DNA of 64,000 nucleotides from Streptomyces sp. SID13031 (GTDB lineage Bacteria; Actinomycetota; Actinomycetes; Propionibacteriales; Kribbellaceae). The notes beneath the pieces were generated by a model, which was not told the DNA's origin, made no database searches, and saw nothing but the letters and a program-made list of their open reading frames with translations. How positions within the stretch are numbered: position 1 is the first letter of the stretch; each line of letters opens with the position of its first letter. Below, piece by piece: positions 1-7,171 of this stretch. A program made the translations under genes and the position numbers. The stretch spans positions 124,001-188,000 of the forward strand of contig NZ_JAAGLV010000001.1 of the NCBI RefSeq assembly GCF_010548305.1, written 5' to 3'.

Positions 1-1121
1 GGGTGACGTTGCTGAATCCGCAACGGGACCTGGGGCCGCAACACATCCACGGGATTCTGACCGCCGACGTGCTGGCCGCGCCGGACTTCGCGGATATCGC
101 CGGCCGGCTGGCGCAGTTGCTGGCCGGGCGGATGGTGGTCGGGCACAACGTCGACTTCGACCTCGGGTTCCTGCGGGCGGAGTTCGCCCGGATCGGGTTC
201 GCGGTGCCACTGGTCACCGAGCGCTCGATGTGCACGATGGCACTGGCCGGCTATCTGTACCCCGGAGCCAAGCGGACGCTGGGCGCTTGTTGCTCGGCGG
301 CCGGGATCTCGATCGAGGGCTGGCATTCGGCGCTCGCTGATACCCGGGCGACCGCGCAGCTCTTCAGCCAGTATCTCCGGGCTTTCCCGTCGCCTCCGCC
401 CTGGCAGTGGGCCTATGAGGAGGTCAGCCGGCTGAGGTGGCCCGTACTACCCGGTGCGGACGGCACGGCCACTGTCCGCCCGGTGCATGCGGGCGGGCGC
501 CACGGCTGGATGAGCAGGCTGGTCGACCAGTTGCCACGAGTGCCCGATCCGCCACAGGCCGACTCGTATCTGGCCGTCCTCGACACGATCCTGGCCGATC
601 GGGAGATCAACCAGGCCAAGGCCGACCAGCTCGTCCACGTTGCGACGGATCTCGGCCTCAGTCGCTCGGAGGTCGACGAGCTGCATCGGGTCTATGTCAC
701 CGACCTCGCCGACGCGTTGTGGAGCGGGGGCGTGGTCGCTCCGGATGAGCGCAACGACCTCGATCGGGTCGCGGTGATGCTCGGGCAACGGGCGGCGGAC
801 GTCGATGACGCCTTGCTACGAGCCAGCGGCGGGCAATACGTCGTGCCGGCTCGTCCCGGGGCGCAGGGGTTTCCGGCGGGCAGCAGCCTGGTGTTCACCG
901 GTGACATGGTCGAGCCGCGTGAGGTTTGGTGGGATCGCGCGGTGGCGGCCGGGTTCCTGCCGCAGGAAGCTGTCCGGCCGGACACCATCTTCGTCGTCGC
1001 GGCCGATGTGGACAGCCTCTCGGTGAAGGCCCGGGCGGCGCGCGACCTCGGCGTACCGATCATCGCGGTCGAGGACTTCGTGCGGATGCTGCCGGAGACC
1101 GGCGAGCGCAAGGCCGGGTGA
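1..1121 (+). CDS. DEDDh 3'-5' exonuclease with C-terminal BRCT-like domain (5' partial)
   Basis: A DnaQ/pol III epsilon-type exonuclease whose 5' end lies outside the window. The first visible codons (NPQRDLGPQHIHGI) match the segment just after the ExoI motif, so the DxE motif itself is missing here. ExoII is seen as GHNVDFDLGFL (about residues 48-58) and ExoIII as HSALADTRATAQL (about 107-119). After an alpha-helical middle, residues about 285-365 (SSLVFTGDM ... GVPIIAVEDFVRML) look like a BRCT fold. The exonuclease assignment is firm from two of the three motifs; the BRCT call rests on pattern only. Such fusions are usually assigned to DNA repair in actinobacteria. The GTG at position 3 is unlikely to be the true start because the upstream catalytic motif is needed. 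Confidence 0.85.
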   Translation, partial: VTLLNPQRDLGPQHIHGILTADVLAAPDFADIAGRLAQLLAGRMVVGHNVDFDLGFLRAEFARIGFAVPLVTERSMCTMALAGYLYPGAKRTLGACCSAAGISIEGWHSALADTRATAQLFSQYLRAFPSPPPWQWAYEEVSRLRWPVLPGADGTATVRPVHAGGRHGWMSRLVDQLPRVPDPPQADSYLAVLDTILADREINQAKADQLVHVATDLGLSRSEVDELHRVYVTDLADALWSGGVVAPDERNDLDRVAVMLGQRAADVDDALLRASGGQYVVPARPGAQGFPAGSSLVFTGDMVEPREVWWDRAVAAGFLPQEAVRPDTIFVVAADVDSLSVKARAARDLGVPIIAVEDFVRMLPETGERKAG

Positions 1122-1149
1122 GGATCAGTGCCTGGATAGGGTTCGGATC

Positions 1150-1668
1150 GTGGAGATTGCGGAGCTGGGGCAGCGGATCTATCGGGCATCGCACCTGACC
1201 GGGGAGTTCACCCTGCGGTCGGGGATCACGGCGACCGAGTATTTCGACAAGTACCGGTTCGAGGCCGACCCAGTGCTGCTGGACGCGATCGCCGAGGCGA
1301 TGGCGCCGCTCGTGCCGGCGGGGACCGAGGTGCTCGCCGGGCTCGAGATGGGTGGGATCCCGGTCGTGACGGCACTCGGGCGGCACACGGGGTTGCCCTG
1401 CGCCTTCGTCCGCAAGGAAGCCAAGACCTACGGGACGTGCCGGCTCGCGGAGGGCGCCGAGCTCGCCGGCCGCCGGGTGCTGGTCGTAGAGGACGTCGTG
1501 AGCAAGGGCGGCCAGATCGTCTTGTCCACGAAGGACCTGCGCGCGCTGGGCGCTGACATCTCACAGGCCTTGTGTGTGATCGACCGCCAACTCGGTGGGG
1601 CCGAGACGCTCGCCGCCGAGGGCATCGAGTTGATTTCGCTGATGACCGCGGCGGATTTCATTTCTTAA
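1150..1668 (+). CDS. pyrE: orotate phosphoribosyltransferase
   Basis: Joins orotate to PRPP to give orotidine-5'-phosphate in pyrimidine synthesis, in the cytosol. The 172-residue length fits the family. The PRPP-binding motif is visible as VLVVEDVVSKGGQ (about residues 114-126), and the flexible-loop segment as FVRKEAKTYG (about 90-99). A GTG start follows the exonuclease stop by 28 bases; I see only a weak ribosome-binding site. It is not next to other pyr genes, so it appears to stand alone, and a strong hairpin follows its TAA stop. Related single-domain PRTases exist, but the KExKxYG pattern favours OPRTase. Confidence 0.85.
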   Translation: MEIAELGQRIYRASHLTGEFTLRSGITATEYFDKYRFEADPVLLDAIAEAMAPLVPAGTEVLAGLEMGGIPVVTALGRHTGLPCAFVRKEAKTYGTCRLAEGAELAGRRVLVVEDVVSKGGQIVLSTKDLRALGADISQALCVIDRQLGGAETLAAEGIELISLMTAADFIS

Positions 1669-1677
1669 CTCCGGAAA

Positions 1678-1699
1678 TCCGTGATCGCGCGATCACGGA
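1678..1699 (+). terminator. perfect palindrome after pyrE, likely terminator
   Basis: A perfect 22-bp palindrome with arms TCCGTGATCGC and GCGATCACGGA lies 9 bases after the pyrE stop. As RNA it would form a 9-bp stem with a GCGC loop. There is no T tract, which is usual in high-GC actinobacteria. Because it is also about 100 bp upstream of the next gene it could instead be an operator. Confidence 0.55.
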
Positions 1700-1800
1700 G
1701 TGTGCAGTGAGGTGTTGACATCGTTGTATCGGGGCGGCGATGGTGGTGACGGGAATTCCCGATGTCTTACCGCGCCCGCCCCCACTGTTGCGGAGAAGAT

Positions 1801-2556
1801 ATGCCCAAGATTCTCGCTGTATTGCTGACCCTTGCCCTTTTCGTGGCACTACCTGCGCCCGTTTCGGCGACGCCGATCAATGCGGCCGCTGTCACCGTCC
1901 ATACCGTGACGTTCGTGAACCAGTCCGGGCAGACCCTGTGGGTCGGCTCGTCGGTCAACGCGGACAACTCGGTCAACTTCACCGGACTGCCCAGGCTGAA
2001 CAACGGGCAGTCCGCGACCGTCACCATCCCCGAAGGCTCCTGGCCCAACCACTGGCGCGGCAAGTTCTTCGGCCGGCAGGGCTGTACGGGCCAGTCCGGA
2101 TCCACCTTCAAGTGCGCGGTCGGCGACTGCGGTCCGTTCGCCGATCGGTGCAGCCTCGGCGAACAGCCGACCAGCCTTGCCGAGTTCAATTTCGACCAGA
2201 ACGACGGGCTCGCGCCCTGGTACAACGTCAGTTACGTCAACGCCTTCGCGCTACCGATCACCATCCGGGCGAACAACCCGCAGGCGCCTCCGGGCTCGCG
2301 CGAGTGCGAGACGATGGGCTGCCCGGAGAACCTGCTGCCGTACTGCCCGCAGGCCAACAAGCGCGTCGGTACGAACGGGGTCACGCCGTACTGCCTGAAT
2401 CTCAACCGCGACGCCCGGACCCCGTACAGCGACGCGCTGAGCTCGCACTGCCCCAAGGCCTACGCCTGGTCGAAACAGGACGCCGAGCAGGGCAACCAGA
2501 CCGTGCGGCAGTGCCGCAATTGCACTGGCTTCACTGTGACTTTCCACGCCGTGTGA
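1801..2556 (+). CDS. secreted thaumatin-like protein
   Basis: A 251-residue exported protein. Residues 1 to about 27 form a Sec signal peptide (KILAVLLTLALFVALP, then VSA-TP). The mature part begins with TVTFVNQSGQTLWVG, the typical thaumatin/osmotin opening, and carries about eleven cysteines, with the family-like GDCGPFADRC and later PYCPQ and YCLNL segments. Eukaryotic members bind or cut beta-glucans; bacterial ones are little studied. I chose ATG 1801 rather than ATG 1762 because GGAGAAG sits 5 bases before it and the signal peptide begins there. A consensus -35 (TTGACA, 1715-1720) lies upstream but no good -10 follows. The next gene is a broken cell-wall-type beta-barrel gene, suggesting a former secreted pair. 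Confidence 0.8.
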   Translation: MPKILAVLLTLALFVALPAPVSATPINAAAVTVHTVTFVNQSGQTLWVGSSVNADNSVNFTGLPRLNNGQSATVTIPEGSWPNHWRGKFFGRQGCTGQSGSTFKCAVGDCGPFADRCSLGEQPTSLAEFNFDQNDGLAPWYNVSYVNAFALPITIRANNPQAPPGSRECETMGCPENLLPYCPQANKRVGTNGVTPYCLNLNRDARTPYSDALSSHCPKAYAWSKQDAEQGNQTVRQCRNCTGFTVTFHAV

Positions 2557-2595
2557 ATCAGTTCGCCTGACTCGAGAAGATGACAGGAGCTGTTC

Positions 2596-2878
2596 ATGAG
2601 ATTACCCATGAAACTGGCCGTGCTGGCCACTGCCGTTGTACTGCCGCTGACTTTTGCGCAAACCGCCTACGCGATTCCTTTCGACCAGCCGATCCAAGGT
2701 AATGCGACCTACTACAACGATGCCGGGTACGGCGCCTGCGGGACGCAGATCAATGCCGCGACCGAAATGCTGGTGGCGGTCTCGTATACCTATCGACCTG
2801 AGCCAGCCCGCCTTCAGCCAGCTGGCCGATCCGAACCTCGGCAACATCCCGCTGACCTGGAAGTTCGTCAGGTCCTAG
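2596..2878 (+). pseudogene. broken secreted double-psi beta-barrel (expansin/barwin-like) gene
   Basis: From ATG 2596 the reading frame gives a clear signal peptide (AVLATAVVLPLTFAQTAYA) and the family N-terminus (GNATYYNDAGYGACGTQINA ... LVAVSYTY). At about 2790-2795 the frame breaks. The family C-terminus (IDLSQPAFSQLADPNLGNIP, then LTWKFV) continues in another frame to a TAG at 2876-2878. The intervening barrel section, including the usual GxxxxVxVxDxCPGC stretch, is absent, so this is an internal deletion plus a frame change rather than a single-base error. Read straight on, the original frame runs into the antisense of the next gene and loses family likeness. The RBS AGGAGC and spacing look intact. 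The gene would have made a small wall-associated protein. Confidence 0.75.
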
Positions 2879-2901
2879 ATCGCCCGGTGTCCTACAGGGC
2901 A

Positions 2902-3165
2902 CTAGTGCCTTGCGTCGCCGCCGTCCTCGCGTTCGATCTCGAAGCGCAGCGTCTTGCCCGAGCGGATGCGTTCGACGGCGGCGAGGCAGGCTTCCTCGCT
3001 CATATTGACGCCGATCTCACCGAGCCGGTTGCGCAGTACGAGCGCGGCGTCCTCGGCCGAGCGGGAGCTGGACTCGTTGATCGCCTCGATGGTGGTCTCG
3101 GTCAGCTTCTCGCGGATGTCCGGGTGGACCTCGTGGATCTCGTGGGTGATTCTGAACTCCGACAT
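2902..3165 (-). CDS. small hypothetical protein
   Basis: An 87-residue acidic, probably cytosolic helical protein beginning MSEFRITHEIHEVHPDIREK. No signal peptide, membrane segment or known motif is seen. The start at 3165 is supported by GGGAGAGG about 5 bases upstream; an in-frame start at 3195 lacks such a site. It is oriented against the broken beta-barrel gene. I do not recognise the family. Confidence 0.6.
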   Translation of the reverse strand: MSEFRITHEIHEVHPDIREKLTETTIEAINESSSRSAEDAALVLRNRLGEIGVNMSEEACLAAVERIRSGKTLRFEIEREDGGDARH

Positions 3166-3340
3166 CGCGACCTCTCCCTGTGACGGCCTGCCCATGACCT
3201 GGCACCCAGCCTAGTGCTCCGCACTCTTAGTACGCCGCCCTGCCGGTGCCCCGATTCGCCCGGGCGTGAACGTCCGCCGCCCAACTGTTCCCGCCTACCC
3301 GCGACTCGCGCCGTCCCGGCACCGGGCAAACTGGTTGCCT

Positions 3341-3742
3341 CTAGCAACCGTCGAGGTAGTTTCCGGTGCGGGTCGGGTCATGGTTGCGCAGATCTGCGCC
3401 GAAGTCGACGTGGGCCTTGAGGCGGAGCAGGAGGGACACCCAAGTGGTGGGATCGGTCTCGCCTTCGTGGACGAAGGTGAGATCGGTGCCGCGGTCCTCG
3501 TCCTGCGCCAGGGCGAAGCTGATCCGCTCGCCGAACAGGCGGATGACGTACAGGTGGTCCTTGACGGCTCGCTCGATCGGGGCGTCGGCGGTCCGGTCGC
3601 CGGGTAGGACGAAGTGGATCACCCCATCGGCCTCCTTGGCCGACTCCGCCCAGAATCGCGACCGGCCCAGCGGAGTACTGATGGCGCGGTAGACCTCGCT
3701 CGGGGCCGACTTGAAGTGGACCTTCCACTGCGTCGAACTCAC
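3341..3742 (-). CDS. SRPBCC / START-like domain protein
   Basis: A 133-residue protein with the START-like layout: KSAPSEVYRAISTPLGRSRFW at the N-terminus (helix-grip start), a middle beta-sheet (VIRLFGERISFAL), and a C-terminal helix with the commonly seen WVSLLLRLKAHVDFGADLRNHD. Members bind hydrophobic ligands or act as AHSA1-like factors; the ligand here cannot be told. It stands apart on the minus strand, with YceI divergent upstream. Confidence 0.7.
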   Translation of the reverse strand: MSSTQWKVHFKSAPSEVYRAISTPLGRSRFWAESAKEADGVIHFVLPGDRTADAPIERAVKDHLYVIRLFGERISFALAQDEDRGTDLTFVHEGETDPTTWVSLLLRLKAHVDFGADLRNHDPTRTGNYLDGC

Positions 3743-3969
3743 TGGACCTCCTCGACGGCCGACGGGCTCGGCTGCACCCCCGATTCTCCGGTACGGACCG
3801 GTTCAACCGGCGCTGGGCGTCCATGCGTCAGAGCACCAGTGGGTGCCATGACAGCGACTTCTTGTCGCAATCGTGTGAAGAGCTGATGAAGGGGGGTGGA
3901 CGAATCAACCTGGGCCTGCCAGGGTTGACAATGCAAACTTAAACTATTCCTCTTTGGGAGGCGGACTGC

Positions 3970-4524
3970 ATGTCCACTGACTATTCCGAGCTCACCGGCG
4001 ACTACACCATCGACACCTCGCACAGCCGGATGGGATTCGTCGCCCGGCACGCGATGGTCGCGAAGGTCCGCGGCAACTTCGACGAGTTCGCCGGCTCGGT
4101 CCACGTCGACGGCGCCAAGCCGGAGAACTCGACGGCTCAGGTCTCCATCCAGGCCAAGAGCATCGACACCCGCAACTCGCAGCGCGACGACCACCTGCGC
4201 AGCAACGACTTCCTCGACATGGACAACCACCCGGAGATCACCTTCGCCTCCACCGCGGTCGCGCCGGCCGGCGACGACCACTTCACGGTGACTGGTGACC
4301 TGACGATCCGCGGCGCGACGAAGTCGGTGGACATCGACTTCGAGTACGCCGGTCGCGCGGTCGACCCGTACGGCAACGTGCGGCTGGGCTTCGAGGGCAA
4401 GGTGGTGCTGAACCGCAAGGACTTCGGCGTCAGCTGGAACGCGGTGCTCGAAGGCGGCGGCGTGATGGTCAGCGAGAAGGTGACGCTCGAGATCGAGGTC
4501 TCGGCGATCAAGAACCCCGCCTGA
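3970..4524 (+). CDS. YceI family lipocalin-like protein
   Basis: A 184-residue YceI-family protein. It shows the family opening (YTIDTSHSRMGFVARHAM), the NSQRDDHLRSNDFLD segment and the closing strand pattern (GVSWNAVLEGGGVMVSEKVTL). The fold is a lipocalin-like barrel that binds isoprenoids or other long amphiphiles. No signal peptide is present, as is common in actinobacterial members. GGGAGG lies 7 bases before the ATG. A perfect -35 (TTGACA, 3925-3930) is upstream in an unusually AT-rich patch, but I cannot place a convincing -10. Confidence 0.88.
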   Translation: MSTDYSELTGDYTIDTSHSRMGFVARHAMVAKVRGNFDEFAGSVHVDGAKPENSTAQVSIQAKSIDTRNSQRDDHLRSNDFLDMDNHPEITFASTAVAPAGDDHFTVTGDLTIRGATKSVDIDFEYAGRAVDPYGNVRLGFEGKVVLNRKDFGVSWNAVLEGGGVMVSEKVTLEIEVSAIKNPA

Positions 4525-4686
4525 CTCCCGCCTGATCCCTGGCTGGTGTTTTTGCTCTGCCTGCACCACCGGACGGCTGGACGCCCTCACTCCGGCCAGG
4601 CCCGGTATTGCAGTCGACGGTTCGTTCGTCGCAATGCTGTCACAATCGTCGGTGGACTCCGCTCGGATCTGGTTCGTCACATTCGG

Positions 4687-4709
4687 CACTGAGAGAATTG
4701 CTCTCAGTG
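4687..4709. promoter_or_regulatory. 9-bp perfect inverted repeat upstream of the nuclease-like gene
   Basis: Arms CACTGAGAG and CTCTCAGTG surround a 5-base AT-rich centre (AATTG), ending 26 bases before the ATG at 4736. It could be a repressor site or a 5'-UTR hairpin. Its position between promoter and start suggests control of the following gene. Confidence 0.4.
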
Positions 4710-4735
4710 TCGCGCCAGGTCCAGGGAGTCCGCCG

Positions 4736-5239
4736 ATGATCGACACGAGGTTCTATCGCTGGCTCCGGCCCCTGCTCGGGCGCCGGCGTCGAGGTCTGCG
4801 TGCGCCGGAGGAGTATCGGCCGCGGGGGACCAGTTCGAAGGTCAGCCGGCTCGCCGCCCGGTACGACGCTGAAGTGGATGCCGCGCTCGAACGGCTGTGG
4901 CCGAAGGCGCGGGTCTATCACGATCGCGAGTTCACCCGGGATCGCGCGGACTTCCTGTTGGTGGTCCGCGGTCGCGGGGTGATGGTCGAGACGAAGGTGA
5001 AGAGCGATCCGGGACTGTTCCGCGGCTCGACCCTGCCGCCGCTGCTCGACCGCTTGCAACGCGACGGCCGCAGGCTCGTCGTCCTGCTGAACCAGGGCGA
5101 TCCGACCCCCGCGCGAGAACTCGTCGCCGCCAAACTCGGCGACAAGGCCCGCGTCATCGTCTGGTCAGGCCCAGCCGACGACGCCGCCCTCCACGAAGCA
5201 GTCGAATCCCTCCTGAAACAAGCCACCCGCCACGCCTGA
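4736..5239 (+). CDS. hypothetical protein, possible PD-(D/E)XK nuclease fold
   Basis: A 167-residue basic protein with an Arg-rich N-terminus (RRRRG near residue 17). Its core reads RADFLLVVRGRGVMVETKVK (about residues 70-89): an Asp at the start of a strand, then a second strand ending E85-T-K87. This is the Asp ... Glu-X-Lys arrangement of PD-(D/E)XK nucleases. The nuclease idea is inference from this motif; I recognise no named family. The start at 4736 was chosen because an earlier in-frame ATG (4634) would put the 4687-4709 inverted repeat inside the coding region and adds low-quality sequence. A strong hairpin follows the stop. Confidence 0.6.
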   Translation: MIDTRFYRWLRPLLGRRRRGLRAPEEYRPRGTSSKVSRLAARYDAEVDAALERLWPKARVYHDREFTRDRADFLLVVRGRGVMVETKVKSDPGLFRGSTLPPLLDRLQRDGRRLVVLLNQGDPTPARELVAAKLGDKARVIVWSGPADDAALHEAVESLLKQATRHA

Positions 5240-5246
5240 ACCCGCC

Positions 5247-5284
5247 GCAGATCGCCAGTCCGAGTAGGGGAACTGGCGATCTGC
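5247..5284 (+). terminator. 13-bp perfect stem terminator
   Basis: Arms GCAGATCGCCAGT and ACTGGCGATCTGC with a 12-base loop begin 8 bases after the stop at 5239. The stem is strong, with no T tract. It most likely ends the plus-strand transcript. Confidence 0.7.
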
Positions 5285-5416
5285 CGCAACTCGGTACCGG
5301 AATCGCAGCGCAGGAGTTCAGCAGTCCCGGAACATGAGACGCCGGAGAACAGCAGTGCCCGAGGGCGCCAGGCGCCTGATCGGCAGTGCCGGAGAGCGGT
5401 GGGTGCCGGAGAACAG

Positions 5417-5452
5417 ACAGCGCGGAGGGCAGGTGGCTGCTCTCCGCGCTGT
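5417..5452. terminator. 11-bp inverted repeat between convergent genes
   Basis: Perfect arms ACAGCGCGGAG and CTCCGCGCTGT with a 14-base loop lie in the 455-bp gene-free stretch 5240-5694. It could end minus-strand transcripts coming from the lipoprotein gene. Apart from this hairpin, the 5247-5284 hairpin and the 5582-5679 repeats, I see no gene in that stretch. Confidence 0.4.
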
Positions 5453-5581
5453 GAGTTGGCTCCGGACCGCGAGGTGTGCCCTAGGCAGGCGGCGGGACGG
5501 AGTCGTCTATGGGGTACTTCGGGTGCTGCCTCGCCTGCTGCGACGTGCGTCGAGCAAGCCGATGGCGCCAACCTGCGCATG

Positions 5582-5679
5582 GTGCCAACTACGGGTGGTA
5601 CTAGCTCGCGGGCGATGCCGAACTGCGGTGGTGCTGGCTCGCTGGTAGTGCCGAACTGCGGGTTGTGCTGGCTTAGGGG
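5582..5679. repeat. three degenerate tandem copies of a ~33-bp repeat
   Basis: Copies begin near 5582, 5616 and 5649. The second and third share TGCCGAACTGCGG and TGCTGGCT; the first is diverged (GTGCCAACTACGG ... TACTAGCT). A related word, GCCGGAGAACAG, recurs twice just upstream (about 5342 and 5405). The unit is not obviously coding and lies between convergent genes. Confidence 0.5.
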
Positions 5680-5694
5680 TGCTGCCGTGTGGGG

Positions 5695-6264
5695 TCAGCA
5701 GGCTTGTGGGGTGGTGCTGCCGCCGCCTACGACCCAGCGACCCTGGACCAGTTCGACGCGCATCTGGTCGAGCCAGCGGGTCGGAGTGCCGGCGGGCAGT
5801 GCGCTCTTGCCTCTGCTGTCGACGGTGCGTGCCTTCACAGTGTCATAGCAGGCGCGGACGATCACGCCGTCCGAGAGCAGGACGCGCTTGGCCCAGAGCA
5901 CCTTGGTGACACCGGTGTTGTGCAGGCGCTTGGTCCGGTAGTACTTCGCCTGCTGGCTGATCGCCGTGAACATCGCCGGCGTCATCACCGGTACGAGCTG
6001 CTGGGTCGACCGGCCACCGCTACGCATCATCACGTCGAACGCGACGCGGTAGTCGTAGTACGCGTTGAGCACCGGGTCGTCCGAGACCGGTGAACCGGCT
6101 GCCGCGCCGGACCCGTTGGCCACTGCGTCGGCGACGCCGGGCTTGGCTGCCTTGTGGGCGGCAGGCGACGACGCGGCCACGTCGGCGGACTTGTCGTTGC
6201 CGCAGCCCGCGAGCATCAGGACCGGGATCAGCGTGGCGGTCACCGCCAGGTTCCGAATGCGCAT
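5695..6264 (-). CDS. lipoprotein of unknown function
   Basis: A 189-residue lipoprotein: a signal peptide (NLAVTATLIPVLMLAGC) with the lipobox LAGC at residue 21, then a low-complexity Ala/Ser/Pro linker to about residue 60, then a small domain (NAYYDYRVAFDVMM ... AISQQAKYYRTKRLH ... DQMRVELVQGRWVVGG). The domain has the strand-helix rhythm of NTF2-like or Mce-associated proteins, but that is a guess. Start 6264 has AGGAGG 8 bases upstream. A consensus Crp-type palindrome lies 87 bases before the start. Confidence 0.7.
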   Translation of the reverse strand: MRIRNLAVTATLIPVLMLAGCGNDKSADVAASSPAAHKAAKPGVADAVANGSGAAAGSPVSDDPVLNAYYDYRVAFDVMMRSGGRSTQQLVPVMTPAMFTAISQQAKYYRTKRLHNTGVTKVLWAKRVLLSDGVIVRACYDTVKARTVDSRGKSALPAGTPTRWLDQMRVELVQGRWVVGGGSTTPQAC

Positions 6265-6350
6265 GTTGTTCGAACCTCCTGTCGGCGCGGCACTGCCGCT
6301 CGCACCTTCCGGCACTGACCGTGTAACGCTGTGACACGGACCGTGGTCAC

Positions 6351-6366
6351 TGTGACCTAGATCACA
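6351..6366. promoter_or_regulatory. consensus Crp-type binding site (TGTGA-N6-TCACA)
   Basis: The 16 bases TGTGACCTAGATCACA match the Crp/GlxR palindrome TGTGAN6TCACA exactly. The site lies between the divergent lipoprotein gene (start 6264) and the regulator remnant (6475). A second, looser palindrome centred on CACGGACCGTG lies just to its left (about 6330-6350). Actinobacterial Crp proteins recognise this consensus; binding here is inferred. Confidence 0.6.
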
Positions 6367-6474
6367 TCACACCCGCTACCGGGGTAGGCAGTGCGGTTTG
6401 GCTCCCTGGCCGGATGTTTCCGCGCCCGCTGATTTCTAGGCTCGATCTCAGTAACTGAGACTGAGGAGCCGACC

Positions 6475-6752
6475 ATGACGGACACCGTACGAACCTCCAC
6501 ACCGACCACCGATGGACCGCTATCCGGTCGCCGCCCCTTGACAGCCCGCCTCCTCCGCTCCCTCGGGTACGAATCGGCCTGGTCGAGCGTGGGCAGTCCA
6601 ATCGGGAGATCGCGGCCACCCTGGTCCTCGCCGAGCAGACCGTGAAGACTCACGTCAGCCGCATCCTCACCAAGCTGAACCTGCGGGACCGTGCCCAGGC
6701 CGTCGTCTACGCGTACGAAGCCGGCGTGGTCGCGCCGGGCCCCCGCCGATGA
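6475..6752 (+). pseudogene. remnant of a LuxR/NarL-type response regulator (HTH end only)
   Basis: The frame from 6573 to the TGA at 6752 encodes a textbook GerE/Lux[24 protein letters not shown], then [20 protein letters not shown] and [10 protein letters not shown]. Nothing like a receiver domain precedes it. Instead, a good start (ATG 6475, with GAGGAG upstream) opens a different frame that gives [18 protein letters not shown] and stops at 6643-6645 inside the HTH region. So a native start region has been fused out of frame to the tail of a regulator, with the middle deleted. No functional protein is expected. Confidence 0.7.
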
Positions 6753-6805
6753 ACGCAACGGGACCAGGACAGAGATCAGCACAGGGATCAGCAGAGGAGA
6801 CAGAG

Positions 6806-7171
6806 ATGGACGCGCTGGAGCGGTTGCGAGGCCTGTGTCTGGCGCTGCCCGAGACCACCGAACGGCTGAGTCACGGTGAACCGACCTGGTTCGTCCGGGA
6901 CAAGAAGACGTTCGTGATGTTCGCCGATCAGCACCACGACGACCGAACGGGCTTGTGGTGCGCAGCTCCCGAAGGCAGCCAGCAAGCGCTGATCGCCAGC
7001 GACCCGGAGCATTTCTTCCGGCCGCCATACGTCGGACATCGCGGCTGGCTCGGTGTCTACCTCGACGTGCCCGCCGTCGACTGGACTCACCTCGCCGGGC
7101 TCGTCGAGGACGCCTATCGCCAAGTCGCCCCCAAGTCATTGGTAGCTCGACTCGACGAGGCCGGCGCCTGA
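6806..7171 (+). CDS. MmcQ/YjbR family protein
   Basis: A 121-residue protein of the MmcQ/YjbR (CyaY-like fold) group. It shows the family features LPETTERLSHGEPTWFVRDK, the strand KTFVMF, and the C-terminal VGHRGWLGVYLD and L..LVEDAYRQVAPKSL. The function of the family is not settled; some members are called DNA-binding by fold likeness. Start 6806 was chosen for the GAGGAGA upstream. Its 3' end overlaps the convergent gene by 36 bases. Confidence 0.8.
   Translation: MDALERLRGLCLALPETTERLSHGEPTWFVRDKKTFVMFADQHHDDRTGLWCAAPEGSQQALIASDPEHFFRPPYVGHRGWLGVYLDVPAVDWTHLAGLVEDAYRQVAPKSLVARLDEAGA

Noticed and set aside
2898..2909. Palindrome GGCACTAGTGCC at the end of the small minus-strand gene.
   Set aside because: It has no room for a loop and overlaps a stop codon; it is more likely chance than a terminator.
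2790..3183. Extension of the beta-barrel reading frame to 3183.
   Set aside because: After the deletion point it has lost family likeness and runs antisense through a minus-strand gene that has its own RBS.
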